In this document: positions 5,956 to 8,345 of the stretch, in pieces | Layout of the letters: every line of letters begins with the position of its first letter | Position numbering within the stretch: the first letter of the stretch is position 1 | From: Treponemataceae bacterium | GTDB lineage: Bacteria > Spirochaetota > Spirochaetia > Treponematales > Treponemataceae | DNA: 8,345 nt | Assembly (NCBI GenBank): GCA_024697985.1 | Contig: JAILRX010000223.1 | Location: 1-8,345, forward strand | Direction of reading: 5' to 3' | Position numbers and translations under genes: made by a program | Notes under the pieces: model-generated | Seen by the model: the letters and a program-made list of their open reading frames with translations, nothing else | What the model was told of the DNA's origin: nothing | The model's database searches: none

Positions 5956-7542
5956 ATGGAAACAAAGAGAGTAACAATAGCAGTTACAGGTGCCGATGGT
6001 GCCATGGGCGGAGAAGTTGTAGCCCATCTGCTCAATTCAAATCAAGACTTCAATCTTAGGCTTTTTATTTACAACTATGACAATCACTTCAGAAAATTCT
6101 TTAGAGACCTCCTCCGAAAAGGAAAGGATAGAATCACTTTGGTAAAAGGTGATCTTGGAAATTATGATGATGTAGCACAGCTTATCGACGGTGCTGATTA
6201 CGTTATCCACTGCGGTGCCGTAATTCCTCCAAAATCAGACCACAATCCTGACAATACATACAACACAAACTTCATCGGTACAAAAAACATCGTTGATGCT
6301 ATCGCAGCAAGCGGCCGACAGGATCAGATTAAAATGGTCCATATTTCGACCGTAGCCGTTTACGGAAACCGCGACTATCATCATCCATGGTGCCGAATGG
6401 GCGACCCTGTCATGTCGAGCGCATACGACTATTATTCAGCCGCAAAAATCAAAGGCGAACGATACGTTACAGATTCAGGACTTCCTCATTGGGTAGTTTT
6501 GCGACAGACAGCCGTTTACCACAAATACTTTTTGATAAACAACCTTTTCGACGGACTTATGTTCCACACCTGCTGGAATGCTCCGTTTGAATGGATTACA
6601 GACCGGGACTCAGGTCTTATGATTCAGAACCTCGTTGAGCGTGACCTCGAAAACAAGCTCGATGGATTCTGGCACAACGACTACAACATCGGTGGTGGTG
6701 CTGAATGTCGCGAAACCGGATATCAGGTTTTCAAGGAAGGTTTTGGATTGATGGGCGCAGGTCCAGAAAAATTCTTTAAGCCTTACTGGAACATTCCACG
6801 AAACTTCCACGGTGTATGGTACACAGACTCTCACGTTTTGGATGACTGGCTCGGATACCGAACAGAATCAAGCGCTGATTACTGGAACCGAATGAAAAAA
6901 GTTCTCTGGTATTATCAGCTCGGCCGTCTCGTACCATCAAGCTGGATCAGAAAACTTGCAATCGAAAGACTTTTGACGAACAGCAATGCTCCGATGAACT
7001 GGGTTCGACTTGATAAAAAAGGCCGACTCGACGCTTTCTTTGGCGGAAAAGAAGCTTTCGAAGCCATCCCTCGAAAATGGGAAGATTTTCCAGTATTGAT
7101 GAAGGGACAGACTCCGGAAGGTCCTATCGACTATGCTGATTTGATCGATGAAAGCAAGGCTGACCGCTACAAGCTCGACCACGGCTACGACGACACAAAA
7201 CCAGACAGCGAAATTACGCTTGAAGACTGCCAGAAAGCAGCTGAATTCAGGGGCGGTTCTGTCGTATCAACATCAATGAAAAAAGGCGACATCCATACAA
7301 AAATTACGTGGAAATGTCACGAAGGCCATACATTTGAATCAACACCGTTTACAGTCCTCAAGGCTGGATTCTGGTGCCCTGAATGCGATGCAACTCCTTG
7401 GGCTTACGACAAGCTTGCAACTCACAACAAGTTCTATGCTCAGGTCTGGTACGACACGCATTCAAAAGATGAAGTCAACAATGTTTATCCTTACGATGAA
7501 CACGAGGACGACGACTTGATCGTTCCTGTTGAAAAGCTCTAA
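5956..7542 (+). CDS. Extended short-chain dehydrogenase/epimerase fused to a zinc-finger-like module
   Basis: This is a 528-aa NAD(P)-dependent sugar-epimerase or hydroxysteroid-dehydrogenase-type protein with unknown substrate. Numbered from the ATG: GxxGxxG dinucleotide loop with Gly12, Gly15 and Gly18 (TGADGAMG), GDL near 65-67, HCGA (85-88), HISTVAVYG with Thr132 as the likely catalytic Ser/Thr, and the YxxxK pair Tyr160/Lys164. Residues about 285-415, rich in Trp and Tyr, match no domain I recognise. Residues about 423-478 form a compact module: GG at 433-434, then WKC-x2-GH-x-F, and WCPEC, giving Cys454, His458, Cys474 and Cys477 as likely zinc ligands. A short acidic stretch lies close to the C-terminus. 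A GTG at 5947 could add three residues but lies inside the -10 box; neither start has a Shine-Dalgarno, so I chose the ATG. A flavodoxin-ferredoxin gene follows after 19 bp. SDR membership is firm; the zinc module is inferred from motif. Confidence 0.82.
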   Translation: METKRVTIAVTGADGAMGGEVVAHLLNSNQDFNLRLFIYNYDNHFRKFFRDLLRKGKDRITLVKGDLGNYDDVAQLIDGADYVIHCGAVIPPKSDHNPDNTYNTNFIGTKNIVDAIAASGRQDQIKMVHISTVAVYGNRDYHHPWCRMGDPVMSSAYDYYSAAKIKGERYVTDSGLPHWVVLRQTAVYHKYFLINNLFDGLMFHTCWNAPFEWITDRDSGLMIQNLVERDLENKLDGFWHNDYNIGGGAECRETGYQVFKEGFGLMGAGPEKFFKPYWNIPRNFHGVWYTDSHVLDDWLGYRTESSADYWNRMKKVLWYYQLGRLVPSSWIRKLAIERLLTNSNAPMNWVRLDKKGRLDAFFGGKEAFEAIPRKWEDFPVLMKGQTPEGPIDYADLIDESKADRYKLDHGYDDTKPDSEITLEDCQKAAEFRGGSVVSTSMKKGDIHTKITWKCHEGHTFESTPFTVLKAGFWCPECDATPWAYDKLATHNKFYAQVWYDTHSKDEVNNVYPYDEHEDDDLIVPVEKL

Positions 7543-7561
7543 CTTAACAAACGGACTGAAA

Positions 7562-8345
7562 ATGAAAGCAATTTTATATTATTACTCAGGAACAGGAAAT
7601 ACTGAACTTGTAGCAAAAATGTACAAGAAGTATTTGGAAAATTATGATGTTGATTTGTATAAAATCCATCAGATGGCTGAAGGCGAAACCTTCCCGAATC
7701 CTAACGACTACGATTTGATTGGAATTGGATTCCCGATTTATGGTTTCAATTCACCAGAACCTGCCTACAGATTCGCTAAAATGCTGCCTGCAATCGAAGG
7801 TGCAAAGAAAAAATCTTTCGTTTTCAGGACAAGTGGCGAAGGTCTTGGCGTAAACAACTTTGCTGCCCAGAAAATCATGAAATGCATGAGCAAAAAAGGC
7901 TTTGAATTTTTGACCGACTGGCACATCGTAATGCCTTACAACATGGTTTTCCGACACTCGCCAGAAATGGTAAAAAGCGAATACATCTATGCTGATGCCA
8001 TCGTAAGACTCAACGTAAAGTTTTTGAACGAAGACGTACACGAAAAGGTAAAGAGAAATCCAATTCCATATTTCTACGTACCGATCGTTCGTATCGTATG
8101 GCCATATGCCAAATTCCAGGGAAAGGTCATCATGCACGCCCGCAAAAAGAAGTGTATCGGATGCGGCCTTTGCGAAAAGGTTTGCCCTATGCACAACGTA
8201 AAGATGGTTGATGGTCTTCCAAAATTCGGTGGAAACTGCTGTCTGTGCGTTGCCTGTGTTTTCAACTGCCCTAAAGACGCAATTTCAGTCGGACCGCTGA
8301 ACAAAATGACTCAGAACGGAAGCTATCACATCGAAAAGACTGCAA
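7562..8345 (+). CDS. EFR1-like flavodoxin/ferredoxin fusion protein (3' end outside the window)
   Basis: The reading frame is open from the ATG at 7562 to the window edge (261 codons seen). The N-terminus is flavodoxin-like: after the first strand comes the FMN phosphate loop SGTGNT (9-14), followed by the flavodoxin pattern YDLIGIGFPIYGF (50-62) and a RTSGEGLG loop (89-96). The C-terminal part has two complete C-x2-C-x2-C-x3-C-P motifs: Cys198, 201, 204, 208 and Cys226, 229, 232, 236, each expected to hold one [4Fe-4S] cluster. This order, flavodoxin then two-cluster ferredoxin, is that of EFR1-family proteins, which are expected to carry electrons; the partner enzyme is not known. No membrane segment is clear. 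The Shine-Dalgarno is weak (GGA at 7553-7555). It starts 19 bp after the dehydrogenase, so the two are probably co-transcribed and may work in one redox pathway. Confidence 0.9.
   Translation, partial: MKAILYYYSGTGNTELVAKMYKKYLENYDVDLYKIHQMAEGETFPNPNDYDLIGIGFPIYGFNSPEPAYRFAKMLPAIEGAKKKSFVFRTSGEGLGVNNFAAQKIMKCMSKKGFEFLTDWHIVMPYNMVFRHSPEMVKSEYIYADAIVRLNVKFLNEDVHEKVKRNPIPYFYVPIVRIVWPYAKFQGKVIMHARKKKCIGCGLCEKVCPMHNVKMVDGLPKFGGNCCLCVACVFNCPKDAISVGPLNKMTQNGSYHIEKTA

Noticed and set aside
5763..6035. Minus-strand open frame spanning the SpoU 3' end and the dehydrogenase 5' end
   Set aside because: It is antisense to two well-supported genes and crosses their promoter; no motif or ribosome-binding site supports it.
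5859..6059. Small open frame on the plus strand in the gap before the dehydrogenase
   Set aside because: It overlaps the dehydrogenase start in another frame, its own start has no Shine-Dalgarno, and its product is low in recognisable features.
7751..8304. Two long open frames on the minus strand
   Set aside because: They lie opposite the flavodoxin/ferredoxin gene, whose plus-strand frame holds clear FMN and iron-sulfur motifs; the minus-strand products show no recognisable domain.

Overview
The window looks like a chromosomal segment of a spirochaete, most likely a host-associated Treponema. This is inference from gene content (a membrane-embedded chemoreceptor, a class II branched-chain aminotransferase, a flavodoxin/ferredoxin fusion) and general sequence character, not from a marker gene. 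There is no rRNA, tRNA, CRISPR array, integrase, transposase or phage gene. The eight protein genes, two of them cut by the window edges, fill nearly all of the sequence.

Left part (1-1800): the 3' end of an M24 metallopeptidase (Xaa-Pro aminopeptidase type) ends at 430. It converges on ilvE, a branched-chain aminotransferase on the minus strand (599-1624). Between them lie a strong hairpin with T-runs on both sides (a bidirectional terminator) and a cluster of short GC-rich direct and inverted repeats whose last copy covers the ilvE stop codon. Divergent promoters for ilvE and the next gene lie at about 1660-1770.

Middle part (1819-5839): a methyl-accepting chemotaxis protein with six predicted membrane helices and no evident periplasmic sensor domain converges tail to tail, with overlapping stop codons, on a minus-strand DTW-domain protein (predicted tRNA acp3U transferase). 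An AT-rich 71-bp gap then carries back-to-back promoters. The plus-strand one drives a probable two-gene operon of an HdeD/DUF308-like membrane protein and a SpoU/TrmH-family RNA 2'-O-methyltransferase. Two RNA-modification enzymes therefore sit close together on opposite strands.

Right part (5840-8345): a probable two-gene operon encodes an extended short-chain dehydrogenase/epimerase with a zinc-finger-like module fused near its C-terminus, followed 19 bp later by an EFR1-like flavodoxin plus 2x[4Fe-4S] ferredoxin protein that runs off the window. This is the least ordinary part. Its promoter places the predicted transcript start at or next to the ATG, suggesting a leaderless mRNA. A 10-bp direct repeat spaced 42 bp apart lies just upstream.

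All functional calls rest on motifs read by eye; no database search was run.
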